Source of the DNA: SIG299 sp045531955
GTDB lineage: Bacteria; Bacillota; Clostridia; Lachnospirales; Lachnospiraceae
DNA: 64,000 nucleotides
NCBI GenBank assembly: GCA_045531955.1
Contig: JAZSFC010000006.1
Span: 1-64,000 of the forward strand
Direction: 5' to 3'
Shown here: positions 53,297 through 62,290 of the stretch, in pieces
Position numbering within the stretch: position 1 is the first letter of the stretch
Layout: the number at the start of each line of letters is the position of its first letter
Made by a program: the position numbers and the translations under genes
The notes under the pieces: model-generated
The model's database searches: none
Told to the model about the DNA's origin: nothing
The model's input: only the letters and a program-made list of their open reading frames with translations

Positions 53297-54472
53297 TTAT
53301 TTTGTTCTGTTGATGATTTCCATACACATTCTTCCGTTATGGTAAGGACACTTCCATGGTTCTACAATCGGTTTTTCCATGGCCGGATTTCCGAACTTGT
53401 CGGTGCACCAGAACCATTCGCTGCCCATTCTTGCATCTACCACGTACTCTTTTATGAATCCCCAGATGTCTTCTGCCGCTTCCTTAAAGCGGGTTTCGGA
53501 CCGGCGCTTCTCCCATGCATTGTAGAAACCAACCACAGCTTCCGCCTGCACCCACCAGATTCTCTTTTCGTCTACCACACCACGCTCGCACTCATTTGCC
53601 AGAGAGTGATGGTTGTAGGCGATTTCATAAATTTTATCTTCCAGCGCTTCATTGATTGGTGCCAGTTTGCGTTTGTAGGTTTCATCACCGAGAACCTGCA
53701 GGCCTCTGTCTACCAGCCATGCAGTTTCAATATCATGACCGTAGGAATGAAGGTCGATAAGGCTGTTCATGTTGTTATCAAAAAACACTTCCTGACGCTT
53801 TAATTTCGGATTGTATATTTTTGTTGCGATAGTATCCAAAATCCATTTTAAACGCTCGGCTGTTTCCGGACGTTTTGTTACTCTGTATAATTCGGTATAT
53901 GCCTCAAACACGTGAAGCAGTGTATTCATGGTACGGTCGGCCATAACGCCGTTTTCGGAAAGTTTATCATTACTTACTTTATAAAACTCCCGGCTCTGTG
54001 CTTCCTTGTAACCGTATTCATCCCGGCACTTCAGTTCGATTAAACGGAACAGGTCGGTTGCGGCTTGCAGCGCTTCCTCTACGCGGAACGCATCATAATA
54101 AGAAGACAGGGCATAAATAGCAAACGCCTGATTGTATGTATGCTTGGTTGTATCTAACGGCTGGCCCTTATAGTCCAGAGACCAGAACACGCCGCCTTCT
54201 TTCCGGTCCAGACAGCGGTCCATCAGGAAACGGAACGCATGGTCTGCGTACGGTTTAATGCTCTCATCCTTTAATGTCAGGTAGGCATTGGAGAAGAACC
54301 AGAGAATACGGCTATTTAAAATGCATCCTTTTTCGGAGTCTTTTACCACCTTCAGGTCGGTTCCCATAAATCCGTAAAATCCACCGTAAACATCATCTTT
54401 TAAATTTTTCCAGAATGGCAACAGCGCTTCTCTTAAATGCTGTTCCATTTCTACTCTCATAGCCGCTTTCAT
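53297..54472 (-). CDS. Cellobiose/mannobiose 2-epimerase
   Basis: 391 residues, (alpha/alpha)6 barrel of the N-acylglucosamine 2-epimerase family. HSYGHDIETAWLVDRG and WKCPYHNGRMCMEI hold the conserved catalytic His residues of cellobiose 2-epimerase; NHHSLANECERGV is also typical. It converts the reducing-end mannose of mannobiose to glucose, feeding GH130_1 next door. The start at 54472 has GGGAGG five bases upstream and gives the usual length; a longer GTG start at 54502 lacks a ribosome site. First gene of the 26-kb block. Confidence 0.92.
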   Translation of the reverse strand: MKAAMRVEMEQHLREALLPFWKNLKDDVYGGFYGFMGTDLKVVKDSEKGCILNSRILWFFSNAYLTLKDESIKPYADHAFRFLMDRCLDRKEGGVFWSLDYKGQPLDTTKHTYNQAFAIYALSSYYDAFRVEEALQAATDLFRLIELKCRDEYGYKEAQSREFYKVSNDKLSENGVMADRTMNTLLHVFEAYTELYRVTKRPETAERLKWILDTIATKIYNPKLKRQEVFFDNNMNSLIDLHSYGHDIETAWLVDRGLQVLGDETYKRKLAPINEALEDKIYEIAYNHHSLANECERGVVDEKRIWWVQAEAVVGFYNAWEKRRSETRFKEAAEDIWGFIKEYVVDARMGSEWFWCTDKFGNPAMEKPIVEPWKCPYHNGRMCMEIINRTK

Positions 54473-54502
54473 AATATCCTCCCATCCGGTTTCCCGGGGC
54501 AC

Positions 54503-54854
54503 ACCTTGCCCAACCCGTTCTTAAGTAATTTAATTTTACTACTTTTTCACATTTAATCATCACTGATTCTTGATTTTAATACATTTTTGTTGACTTTATT
54601 GTTTGTTTCTTTGTTTTTAACAAAAAATCCGAGGTTCTTTTGTGCAATTTACACAAAAACATCCACTTGTTTTTGTGATTAGTTAAGTTGCAAAAGTAAC
54701 ATAAACTTAATTTTAAGTAAATTTAACTTGATTATATTAAGTTAACATGGTATAATAACCATGATTCTTGATGCACGTGTCAATTTTCTTGTTGATGCAT
54801 TTTATACAATTTTACCACAAAATACCCTTTTAGTTTTGTAACAAGGAGGCAAAT
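54503..54854. promoter_or_regulatory. Divergent control region of the mannan block and AraC
   Basis: No gene is seen in these 352 AT-rich bases. A plus-strand promoter, TTGATT (54728-54733), 17 bases, TATAAT (54751-54756), drives araC. Overlapping it are ACTTAATTTTAAGT (54705-54718, 6-bp arms) and TTAAGTAAATTTAACTT (54713-54729). The half-site TTAAGTAAA recurs twice upstream of the lacI gene, so LacI may act here too. The minus-strand promoter for the epimerase block is not obvious, as expected for an AraC-activated one. Confidence 0.6.
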
Positions 54855-55736
54855 ATGGACTTTGTACATTTACTTATGCATGCACTGATTGAAATCCCGA
54901 AAACTACTACATCTATGCCTATAACTTATTATTTACCTAAAAATACCACTATGGATGGTAGCTTAACTCCTTTCTTATTCTATCCGCAGGCTTCCGGACA
55001 CATTATTATGCCTGCCGGTCTTACATTAAGCTTTCATCCGTTACCTACCTACGGTATCCTGTATGTTACCCAGGGAGCCGGCCAAATCTCCTTTGGCGGC
55101 CGCCAGTATGCTTTAACCGGCAACTCCTTTGTTTTCTTTGACGGAAGAGACGGTTTTACCTTCACCGCAGGTAACCATCTGGAATACGACCTGCTTTACT
55201 TCAACGGTTCCCCGGCACAATGCTATTATGACGAGCTGGTCCGCATCGGCGGAATCTATATTTCGTCCCTGTCCTCCTCCGGCTTAAACTCTTACCTTCG
55301 TCCGTTGCTGCCTTCCGGAACCGCCTATGTATCACCATTCGCCTTTCACCGGCTGTTAACCGACTTTTTATCCGAGCTTATCGATTACTCTACGGCTACA
55401 GAACCGGGTACCTCGGTACCGGATTACCTGCGGCAGCTCAGGGAATACTTGGACGATAACTTCTTTAAGGACATTACCTTGGAAGGATTGGAATCCCTGT
55501 TTGGTGTTAACCGTTACCGGATTTGCCGGGAATTCCGCGAAAATTTCGACCAGCCGCCACTACAATATCTTCACGGCGCACGCATCACCAAGGCAAAAGT
55601 CCTTTTGGCAGAAACCGGATTAAAAATCCACGAAATCAGTTATCAGGTAGGCTATGAAAACACCAATCAATTCATTCATCACTTCAAAAAAATAACCGGC
55701 TGGACACCGGCTGCATACAGAGAAAGAAAGAGGTAG
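54855..55736 (+). CDS. AraC-family transcriptional regulator
   Basis: 293 residues. Cupin part with YGILYVTQGAGQISFGGRQYALTGNSFVFFDG; C-terminal double HTH with LEGLESLFGVNRYRICREFRENFDQPPLQYL and IHEISYQVGYENTNQFIHHFKKITGWTPAAYRE. Start ATG follows AAGGAGG. It diverges from the 26-kb mannan block and is its probable activator. It converges with the diguanylate cyclase gene, with only three bases between their stops and no separate terminator. Confidence 0.87.
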   Translation: MDFVHLLMHALIEIPKTTTSMPITYYLPKNTTMDGSLTPFLFYPQASGHIIMPAGLTLSFHPLPTYGILYVTQGAGQISFGGRQYALTGNSFVFFDGRDGFTFTAGNHLEYDLLYFNGSPAQCYYDELVRIGGIYISSLSSSGLNSYLRPLLPSGTAYVSPFAFHRLLTDFLSELIDYSTATEPGTSVPDYLRQLREYLDDNFFKDITLEGLESLFGVNRYRICREFRENFDQPPLQYLHGARITKAKVLLAETGLKIHEISYQVGYENTNQFIHHFKKITGWTPAAYRERKR

Positions 55737-55739
55737 GCA

Positions 55740-57158
55740 TCAGCCCACCTCTTTTTGTTTTGCTTTATATTGATACATCCGTTCATCTGCCAGCTGCATT
55801 ACTGCCTCCAGGGATTCACTCTCTCCCTTCTTTCTGACAGCCACGCCATAAGAACACGTGATTTCATAATCAAATTCCAACCCGGAGCTTTCTTCCTTCA
55901 ACCGCTTGCAAAGCTTTTCCCAAGCCTCCTTAATTTCTTCTTCGGAAGCATTCTGCAAAATCGTTACAAATTCGTCACCGCCTACGCGGCAGGAAAATCC
56001 GATTTTACCAAAGGTTTCCCCAAGCTCCCTGCTGAAAACTTTTAACAGTAAGTCGCCCTTATCATGGCCAAACGTATCATTCACATACTTAAACCGGTTC
56101 AAATCCATAAATACGATGGCAACTTCTCCGGAGGTCTGCTTTTCCAGATAAGACAGCATTTTGGTACATGCCGCACGATTATTGCATCCGGTAAGCGGGT
56201 CTCTGTATGTTTCATTTACGCTTTTGTACCAACAATAAATAATACGGATAACACAGAAAACTAATGCCACTATTGCCAGGAACAATACGGTTTGCAGCAT
56301 TGTCAGGTTTTCAAACTGTTTTACGACCTCCTCCATCGGAGTACACTGTACAATTGCCCAGGTATAATCCGGAAGATAACATACATATGCCAAATATTCC
56401 TGCTCTTCCAAGAAAAGTGTTCCGCCCCGGTAGTCTTCCCATAAAATTGCCTGTTGCACCAGGGACACATCGGATTTCTTTAACTCATATAAAGATCCGT
56501 TACCGTTTATATTGCCGCTTTTCGGTGCAGTAACAAACTTCCCTGCACGATCGACCATAAAACAATCACCGTCCAACAGCATCTCACTGTCGGAAATAAC
56601 ATCCTGAATGGCACTTAAGTTTATGGCACCGCACAACACTCCTACCTTGCGGTTCATGCCGTCATAAACAGAAACACAGGCCGTCATGATTGCAGTTCCG
56701 TCTTCCGCATAAAACGGCTCCGTAATATAAACATCGTTGTTCATTACGTTGGTAAAAAACATTTCTCCGCCCTGATTTCTGGTAATGGATTCTTCCGGAT
56801 AAAATCCGGTTCCGCCCATATCCATGATAAAAATATGACGGAATCCCCACTTTACAGAATGATTCTTAATGAACGCAGACTGCTTTTCCCTGTCCATTTG
56901 ATAAATTTCCGGATAGGCGGTCATGGATTTTAACACTCTGATTTTATCATCAACAAAGGCTTCGAACTGTTCTTTCTGACTCATGGTGTTTTCTTCTAAC
57001 ACCATCCGGACAAAATCAATCTGACTTTGCTCCGCATTACTTGTATAGGCATTAAACGCCGCCATAGTAACAATTACCAAAAGCAGCATGCCCGCCAAAA
57101 GCGCACGGTCAATCGCTTTAAAGCGGATTCGAAACATCCCTAATTTTTTCCTTCTCAT
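55740..57158 (-). CDS. Membrane diguanylate cyclase (Cache-GGDEF)
   Basis: 472 residues. First membrane helix ~15-37, an extracytoplasmic double-Cache-like sensor (~40-275: IFIMDMGGTGFYPEESITRNQGG; MTACVSVYDGMNRKVGVLCG), second helix ~285-310, then GGDEF domain (~330-468): DPLTGCNNRAACTKML, FKYVNDTFGHDKGDLLL and an intact RVGGDEFVTIL active site. It should make cyclic di-GMP in response to a small outside ligand. It lies between araC and lacI of the mannan cluster and is 41 bp downstream of lacI, so a shared transcript is likely. Link to glycan sensing is inference. Confidence 0.88.
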   Translation of the reverse strand: MRRKKLGMFRIRFKAIDRALLAGMLLLVIVTMAAFNAYTSNAEQSQIDFVRMVLEENTMSQKEQFEAFVDDKIRVLKSMTAYPEIYQMDREKQSAFIKNHSVKWGFRHIFIMDMGGTGFYPEESITRNQGGEMFFTNVMNNDVYITEPFYAEDGTAIMTACVSVYDGMNRKVGVLCGAINLSAIQDVISDSEMLLDGDCFMVDRAGKFVTAPKSGNINGNGSLYELKKSDVSLVQQAILWEDYRGGTLFLEEQEYLAYVCYLPDYTWAIVQCTPMEEVVKQFENLTMLQTVLFLAIVALVFCVIRIIYCWYKSVNETYRDPLTGCNNRAACTKMLSYLEKQTSGEVAIVFMDLNRFKYVNDTFGHDKGDLLLKVFSRELGETFGKIGFSCRVGGDEFVTILQNASEEEIKEAWEKLCKRLKEESSGLEFDYEITCSYGVAVRKKGESESLEAVMQLADERMYQYKAKQKEVG

Positions 57159-57199
57159 ATAAACCCCGTATTCTTCCGTAGTTCCGGTTTGCTGCTACA

Positions 57200-58207
57200 C
57201 TAAATGGTTCTTACGCTCTTTCTTTCGATAAAACGTCCTTCAATTAAATGCATTCCCTCGCTGGTTTCCCCACCGGTCATTTTCGTAATCAAAAGCTTCA
57301 CTCCGGTTTCTGCCATTTCCGTCATGTTAACCGCATAGGTAGTCATCGGAACATTGCAAAGTCCCGGATATAAAAAATCGTCGAATCCCACAATGGAGAT
57401 GTCCTCCGGCACCCGGTAACCATTCTGCTCCAGCTCCCGGATGAACCAGCTGGCAATGGAATCACAGTTGCAGACAAACGCTGTTGGCATTTCTTCCGGC
57501 AACTCAAATTTATGAAAATTATGACGGTCACTGTCACGGTCATCCAGTACCCAGTCTTCGCGGACCGTTTTGTCATGCTCCAGCAAAGATTTCATATACC
57601 CAAGATAACGGTCGGTAATACTCTTTGTTGCCAACACAGTTCCCACAAAGCCGATATTGGTATGTCCTCTGTCAAACAAATGGTTTGTTAAGGTATAGGT
57701 GCCGTAAAAACTGTTAGAAATGACACAATCCTCTTTGATGGTCTGATCATAAAAATCTAAATATATCGTCGGAGTGGCGTAATGCTCTTTTATCATTTTT
57801 AAATAAGCACTTTTTAAGCCCCCCAAGACAATCAAGCCGTCAATTTTATTTTCTTTCAGAAGCTTTGGCGGAATTCCTGCTTTTTCATCTGCGGCATTTA
57901 ATACCTCCAACATGACAAAGCTGTTGTTTTTTACCGCTGCCATGTTAATCTCCTGATACATTTCCCAATAAAAGGTCTGATATTTTTCTATATAATCATC
58001 CGGAACAATAACTCCTACATTATAGCTGCGAACCCGGTCTTCCGGTTTGGAAATCGGTTTTTGATAACCCATTTCTAAAGCTAATTTTTTGATTTTATTA
58101 CGCATTTCATCACTGACACCCTTTTGGTCGGAAAGCGCCTTAGAAACTGTAACGGTGCTGACATTTAGCCGTTCCGCGATATCGGACATCTTCACTGTTT
58201 TTGCCAT
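57200..58207 (-). CDS. LacI-family transcriptional regulator
   Basis: 335 residues. N-terminal HTH MSDIAERLNVSTVTVSKALSDQKGVSDEMRNKI, then a periplasmic-binding-type effector domain (VGVIVPDDYIEKYQTFY, IDGLIVLGGL, DISIVGFDDFLYPGL). Start ATG follows GGGGAGG. The promoter is a perfect TTGACA with 17-base spacing and is framed by palindromic sites, so autoregulation is likely. Effector probably a mannan-derived sugar; targets may include the block at 54472 because of shared half-sites. Confidence 0.9.
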   Translation of the reverse strand: MAKTVKMSDIAERLNVSTVTVSKALSDQKGVSDEMRNKIKKLALEMGYQKPISKPEDRVRSYNVGVIVPDDYIEKYQTFYWEMYQEINMAAVKNNSFVMLEVLNAADEKAGIPPKLLKENKIDGLIVLGGLKSAYLKMIKEHYATPTIYLDFYDQTIKEDCVISNSFYGTYTLTNHLFDRGHTNIGFVGTVLATKSITDRYLGYMKSLLEHDKTVREDWVLDDRDSDRHNFHKFELPEEMPTAFVCNCDSIASWFIRELEQNGYRVPEDISIVGFDDFLYPGLCNVPMTTYAVNMTEMAETGVKLLITKMTGGETSEGMHLIEGRFIERKSVRTI

Positions 58208-58275
58208 GTTAACAAACCTCCCCTAATAATTCACTCTTATTTATTTAAGCTAATTTTTTCACTTTGTTAGTCTTA

Positions 58276-58340
58276 TTAAGTAAATCTTAGTCTAAGCAGA
58301 GTAAATTGTCAACAATTTTTACCTTAATCGATTAAGTAAA
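58276..58340 (-). promoter_or_regulatory. lacI promoter with two operator-like sites
   Basis: Minus strand TTGACA (58312-58307), 17 bases, TAAGAT (58289-58284). A perfect palindrome CTTAATCGATTAAG (58323-58336), with a central CG as in many LacI operators, lies just upstream. A second TTAAGTAAA half-site (58276-58284) touches the minus 10. Both support autorepression. Confidence 0.65.
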
Positions 58341-58341
58341 A

Positions 58342-58401
58342 AAAATAATTACTTTCCTTGCAGTTCCGATGAGAGTCACTGCGCCGGAAAGTAATTATTT
58401 T
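58342..58401 (-). terminator. Terminator after GH36
   Basis: AAAATAATTACTTTCC and GGAAAGTAATTATTTT form a perfect 16-bp stem, with an inner GCAGT/ACTGC stem, and a T-run follows on the minus strand. It separates GH36 from lacI. Confidence 0.85.
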
Positions 58402-58439
58402 CTGCGGTGCTTACGCACTAAATATATTTTATACTTCTA

Positions 58440-60632
58440 CTACGCTTCTACAATATGGAATAACTTTGCCTGGAAATCACCCCAAGGCTCTTCGATGTAA
58501 ATACCCGCGTTCATTAAGGTGCTGCCAAGGTAAGTTCTGTCCTGCCCTTCGATACGGTAGGTCTTTTCCGGATCTAAGCCTAAGAACTTTAAGCCGCGGC
58601 TGCGAGGATTTGGACGACGCTTTACACATACGTAAGTTGCCAGCGCTTCCTTTTTATCCTTAGAAACTACCATGTACGCATCATAATAATGGTTTTCACG
58701 GTAGGATGCCATACGATAATAATCACCGGTGCGGACTAAATCATTGTATTTATGATACATCTTGGTCTGCTCCGGAATCTGGTTTCTGTCATCTTCACTG
58801 ATTTTGGTAATATCCAGCTCGTAACCGAAGGTTCCTGCCAATGCTACGGCACCACGGGTAGCAAACGGTGTGGTTCTGCCAACGGTGTGGTTCGGGCAGT
58901 CGCTGACATGGGCACCCATAGCGGACAGAGGATAAATCAGAGCGGTACCTTCCTGGATGGTTAAACGCTCGATGGCATCGGTATCATCGGAACACCAAAT
59001 CTGCGGACTGTAATATAACATACCCGCATCAAAGCGCGCACCGCCACCGGAACAGTTTTCCAGGAGCAGGTTCGGGAACTCCGTAATAAGACGCTCCTGC
59101 ATACGGTAAACGCCCAACACGTAGCGGTGGAAAATTTCACCCTGACGTTCTTTCGGAAGACCTGCGCTCGCGATATCCGCTAACGGACGGTTCATATCCC
59201 ACTTTACATATTCAATATTGGCAGAATGTAATACCTTTGCCATTTTTTCAAAGATGTAATCTGCCACCTCTTCTCTGGAAATATCCAGTACCAGCTGGTT
59301 TCTTGCCAGACCCGGAACTCTTCCCGGCACGGTAAATGCCCAGTCCGGATGCTCTTCATACAACTTGGATTCCGGAGAAATCATTTCTGGCTCAAACCAG
59401 ATACCGAACTTCATACCCAGCTTATTTACTTCATCTACCAGGTGCTTTAAGCCACCCTGCAACTTTTCTTCGTTTACTTCCCAGTCACCCAGGGCACGGT
59501 TATCGTCGAAGCGGTTGCCGAACCAGCCGTCGTCCATAACCAGCATTTCAATGCCAAGAGGCGCTGCCTGACGAGCAATGGCAAGAAGCTTCTCTGTATC
59601 AAAATTGAAGTAGGTTGCTTCCCAGTTGTTGATAAGAATCGGGCGCTTTTTATCGCGGTAGTATCCACGGATTAAGTGGTTTCTGTACAGATCATGGAAA
59701 CAACGGGACATGCCGCCGATACCTTCATCGGAATACACCAGAACCGCTTCCGGCGTCTGGAACTCTGCACCCGGAACAAGCTCCCATTTAAAATCGTCCG
59801 GATTGATACCGGTCATCATGCGGATGTTGTCAAACTGGTTGCGCTCCTGCAGGGTACGGAAGTTACCGGAATAGATTAAATCCATACCATATACTTCGCC
59901 CTTATTCTGGTCAGCATTTTTCTCAAGCAGCGCAGTAAACGCATGCTCCTGATGACCGCCCTCACCACGCATGGAACGGGACATCTGGATGCCATAGCTT
60001 ACCGGCGTGCGGTCGATATAGCGCTCTCTTGCCCAGCTGCCGTATAAAACAATTTTATCAAACTCGTTGTTGTCAATATCGAAGGACGCAGACATAGCCT
60101 TGGTAACATAAACCGTATTGTCGGACTCGTTGATAACACGGGCATGACGTACCACTGCATCCACATCATTAAATACACTGTAGGAAAGCACCACTGCAAG
60201 CTTAGCTTCTTTATCCTCTAAGGTAAGCTCTAAGGTTTCGCAGTCCTCATCCTTCTCGCACCAGGTGGCAGGAAGACCTGCCAGCTTCTTCTTGCCCTTG
60301 AAGATTTCATGACTGCGGTAGGTTAATTTATTAGCGAAGTGGCCGTTTGCGTCCTCCACACGGATAGCACTCTCACGGAAGTCGCCGATGCCGTGGGTCG
60401 GATACTCCATCGGAAACGCATCATAAAAGCTTAACCGGTCTCTGGCATTGGTTTCCGGTGTGCCGGCACTCTCATAAATGCGCATCAGATAAGACAGCGC
60501 ATCCTCTCCCAGCTTTTTGCCGTAGTAAGCATGGCCCACAAAGCCTTCCTTGTCTACAATACCGATAACATAGCTGGTATTTTTGGTGTCCAGCTTAAAA
60601 ATTCTCTCGTTCTCAAAATAGGTAATTCCCAT
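58440..60632 (-). CDS. GH36 alpha-galactosidase
   Basis: 730 residues, cytoplasmic. N-terminal beta-sandwich, then barrel with VMDDGWFGNRFDDNRALGDWEVN, nucleophile Asp479 in YVKWDMNRPL and acid/base Asp549 in IWCSDDTDAIERL. Length and residue spacing are those of the ~729-residue tetrameric GH36 enzymes. It removes alpha-1,6-galactose from galactomannan or raffinose-type oligosaccharides after import. Stands alone between its terminator and a 220-bp leader; it may answer to the neighbouring LacI. Confidence 0.95.
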   Translation of the reverse strand: MGITYFENERIFKLDTKNTSYVIGIVDKEGFVGHAYYGKKLGEDALSYLMRIYESAGTPETNARDRLSFYDAFPMEYPTHGIGDFRESAIRVEDANGHFANKLTYRSHEIFKGKKKLAGLPATWCEKDEDCETLELTLEDKEAKLAVVLSYSVFNDVDAVVRHARVINESDNTVYVTKAMSASFDIDNNEFDKIVLYGSWARERYIDRTPVSYGIQMSRSMRGEGGHQEHAFTALLEKNADQNKGEVYGMDLIYSGNFRTLQERNQFDNIRMMTGINPDDFKWELVPGAEFQTPEAVLVYSDEGIGGMSRCFHDLYRNHLIRGYYRDKKRPILINNWEATYFNFDTEKLLAIARQAAPLGIEMLVMDDGWFGNRFDDNRALGDWEVNEEKLQGGLKHLVDEVNKLGMKFGIWFEPEMISPESKLYEEHPDWAFTVPGRVPGLARNQLVLDISREEVADYIFEKMAKVLHSANIEYVKWDMNRPLADIASAGLPKERQGEIFHRYVLGVYRMQERLITEFPNLLLENCSGGGARFDAGMLYYSPQIWCSDDTDAIERLTIQEGTALIYPLSAMGAHVSDCPNHTVGRTTPFATRGAVALAGTFGYELDITKISEDDRNQIPEQTKMYHKYNDLVRTGDYYRMASYRENHYYDAYMVVSKDKKEALATYVCVKRRPNPRSRGLKFLGLDPEKTYRIEGQDRTYLGSTLMNAGIYIEEPWGDFQAKLFHIVEA

Positions 60633-60799
60633 AGTACTCCTCCTTTATTTTGCTCCTTATTTTCTGCAACTTATTTCGAGGGATGACACTTGTCCGTCAC
60701 CCAAAGATTTTAGTATTTCCCCCTCATGGTATCACAGAATCTTTAGAAATTCTACTGTTTTTTTACTTGTGCTTTTTGTCGAAATGGGGTACAATGAAA

Positions 60800-60833
60800 G
60801 TACCTTGTAGGGCAGCGCTTTACAAGGTACAAT
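60800..60833 (+). promoter_or_regulatory. Promoter with overlapping 10-bp inverted repeat
   Basis: GTACCTTGTA (60800-60809) and TACAAGGTAC (60821-60830) are perfect inverted copies. TTGTAG (60805-60810), 17 bases, TACAAT (60828-60833) form a sigma-A promoter within them, so the repeat is placed like an operator. A second TACAAT lies at 60790. It drives the small gene at 60854. Confidence 0.55.
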
Positions 60834-60853
60834 AGTTAAAGGGGTTTTTTATT

Positions 60854-61069
60854 ATGTCATTATCCGTAAAACAATCTAAAATGATTCTGCAGTTACTCAG
60901 CAACCGTCTCTCCGGCGAGCGTGACGTGGTAAAAATCAGTCAGGTTCTTAAGGAATTTGAGGCCGCTTTTATCGTGGATATTCCAACCTGGAAGTACGAC
61001 CTGGAAGAGTGCTTAAAAAAAGAGCTTTACGGTAATACCGCACTGGGCGTGTTAAAGAATTGGAAGTAA
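60854..61069 (+). CDS. Small protein of unknown function (71 aa)
   Basis: 71 residues, predicted helical, begins MSLSVKQSKMILQLLSNRLSG and ends GNTALGVLKNWK. No signal, membrane segment or Cys. AAAGGGG lies about ten bases before the ATG and a terminator follows, so it is a true single-gene unit. I do not recognise a family. The operator-like repeat in its promoter suggests tight regulation, perhaps by itself, but the protein lacks a clear HTH. Confidence 0.65.
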   Translation: MSLSVKQSKMILQLLSNRLSGERDVVKISQVLKEFEAAFIVDIPTWKYDLEECLKKELYGNTALGVLKNWK

Positions 61070-61096
61070 AATTGGATTATATATGTAAATAAATTT

Positions 61097-61126
61097 AAGG
61101 CAGCGTTCCGCGTGGAAGCTGCCTTT
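61097..61126. terminator. Bidirectional terminator
   Basis: AAGGCAGC / GCTGCCTT stem continued by TTCC/GGAA, with T-rich flanks on both sides. Between the small gene (plus) and the ORF6N gene (minus). Confidence 0.75.
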
Positions 61127-61143
61127 TGCTATTTTATAATCTT

Positions 61144-62136
61144 CTATATTCTCTTTTCTTTTCCGCCAAGTAACCTATCAATCACCGGATGAATTACCTC
61201 GCTGTTTTCTAATTTATTAATTGCACACACCTTTTTACCTGCATCTTTACTGGAGGCTCCACAATGATAGACTTGTTCTGTGTGCAAATTATAATCTAAA
61301 ACTATCCATCGGTCGTGGCAGTCCGGATTTGGCTTAATGCGAAGTGTGGGATATTGGTTTTGGAAATCTGCAATGACAGAAGTAGTTAAAAAGCCTTTCT
61401 TTCCGTGTCCGTTTTCTGTAAAGAGAATCACTTCTACACCGGGATTCTTTTGTGACAATAGCTGTAAGGATTTTGCATTCATATAATCGTCCACCACGTA
61501 AATACTTTTTGCGGCCTGTTGATAAATGTCTATGTACGCCAAATCTGCTTCAAATTTTTGACCTTTATATATGACGAAATTTTTGACGTCTTTTTCAGAA
61601 ATAAAATTTTCACTTAATGTGTCGATGCTTTTTTGGATATGTTCTATATCTTCCGTTGTTTTCTTTTTCCAATCAACCAAACCGGCCACTTGCACAGACA
61701 AATCCGACACTTTGGATGAAACAAGTCCCATCTCTGCTTTTGTTACAAACTGTTGATTTTGCTGTATATAGTGGCGCATTTCACGGAAGGTACGCATGAT
61801 AAAGATACTTTGTTGTTCCGCCAGTTCACCACGAAGAACCGTTGCAAGCATATAGATGCCCTGTTCGGTGAAGGCATAAGGGAGTGTTCTGCTCTTCGAA
61901 TTTATATTTGCGGTCGAAAAAATCGACCGCAAATTATCTACTTCTAACTTTGTTAACTGAAACATAAAATCTTCCGGAAATCTTGAAACATTATTTTTCA
62001 CCTGTTCATTTAGCCGTTTCACTTCATACCCATAAATTGCCGCCAAATCCGCATCCAACATCACCTGCTGACCGCGGATAGTATAAACCTTGTTGCGAAT
62101 GCTATCTACTAACAAAACGTCTATTTTTTCTTCCAT
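61144..62136 (-). CDS. ORF6N-domain protein with PLD-like C-terminal domain
   Basis: 330 residues. Residues ~8-95 are an ORF6N DNA-binding-type domain (KVYTIRGQQVMLDADLAAIYGYEVKRLNEQ, NVSRFPEDFMFQL). A coiled region (~120-200) follows. The C-terminal ~130 residues (DIYQQAAKSIYVVDDYM, CHDRWIVLDY, YHCGASSKDAGKK) resemble a phospholipase-D-like half with HDR in place of HxK. Such proteins occur on chromosomes and prophages, and the PLD-like part hints at nucleic-acid or defence work. No phage genes are seen nearby. Function unknown. Confidence 0.75.
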   Translation of the reverse strand: MEEKIDVLLVDSIRNKVYTIRGQQVMLDADLAAIYGYEVKRLNEQVKNNVSRFPEDFMFQLTKLEVDNLRSIFSTANINSKSRTLPYAFTEQGIYMLATVLRGELAEQQSIFIMRTFREMRHYIQQNQQFVTKAEMGLVSSKVSDLSVQVAGLVDWKKKTTEDIEHIQKSIDTLSENFISEKDVKNFVIYKGQKFEADLAYIDIYQQAAKSIYVVDDYMNAKSLQLLSQKNPGVEVILFTENGHGKKGFLTTSVIADFQNQYPTLRIKPNPDCHDRWIVLDYNLHTEQVYHCGASSKDAGKKVCAINKLENSEVIHPVIDRLLGGKEKRI

Positions 62137-62290
62137 GCTTTGTACCTCTCATGTAATTATGCACAGGAGATTCCTTTAAGAATGCCTGCTTGCTAGTAGT
62201 GTAGCACAGCCACCAATCTTACACAATATGTATGATGCAAATTCAGCAATATCTCCAAAAGCCAAGGCACTTCTTTGTGCAATGCGTCAA

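Noticed and set aside
58342..58401. Riboswitch or attenuator before lacI
   Set aside because: It is a perfect 16-bp stem with a U-run after GH36, upstream of the lacI promoter, so a simple terminator explains it.
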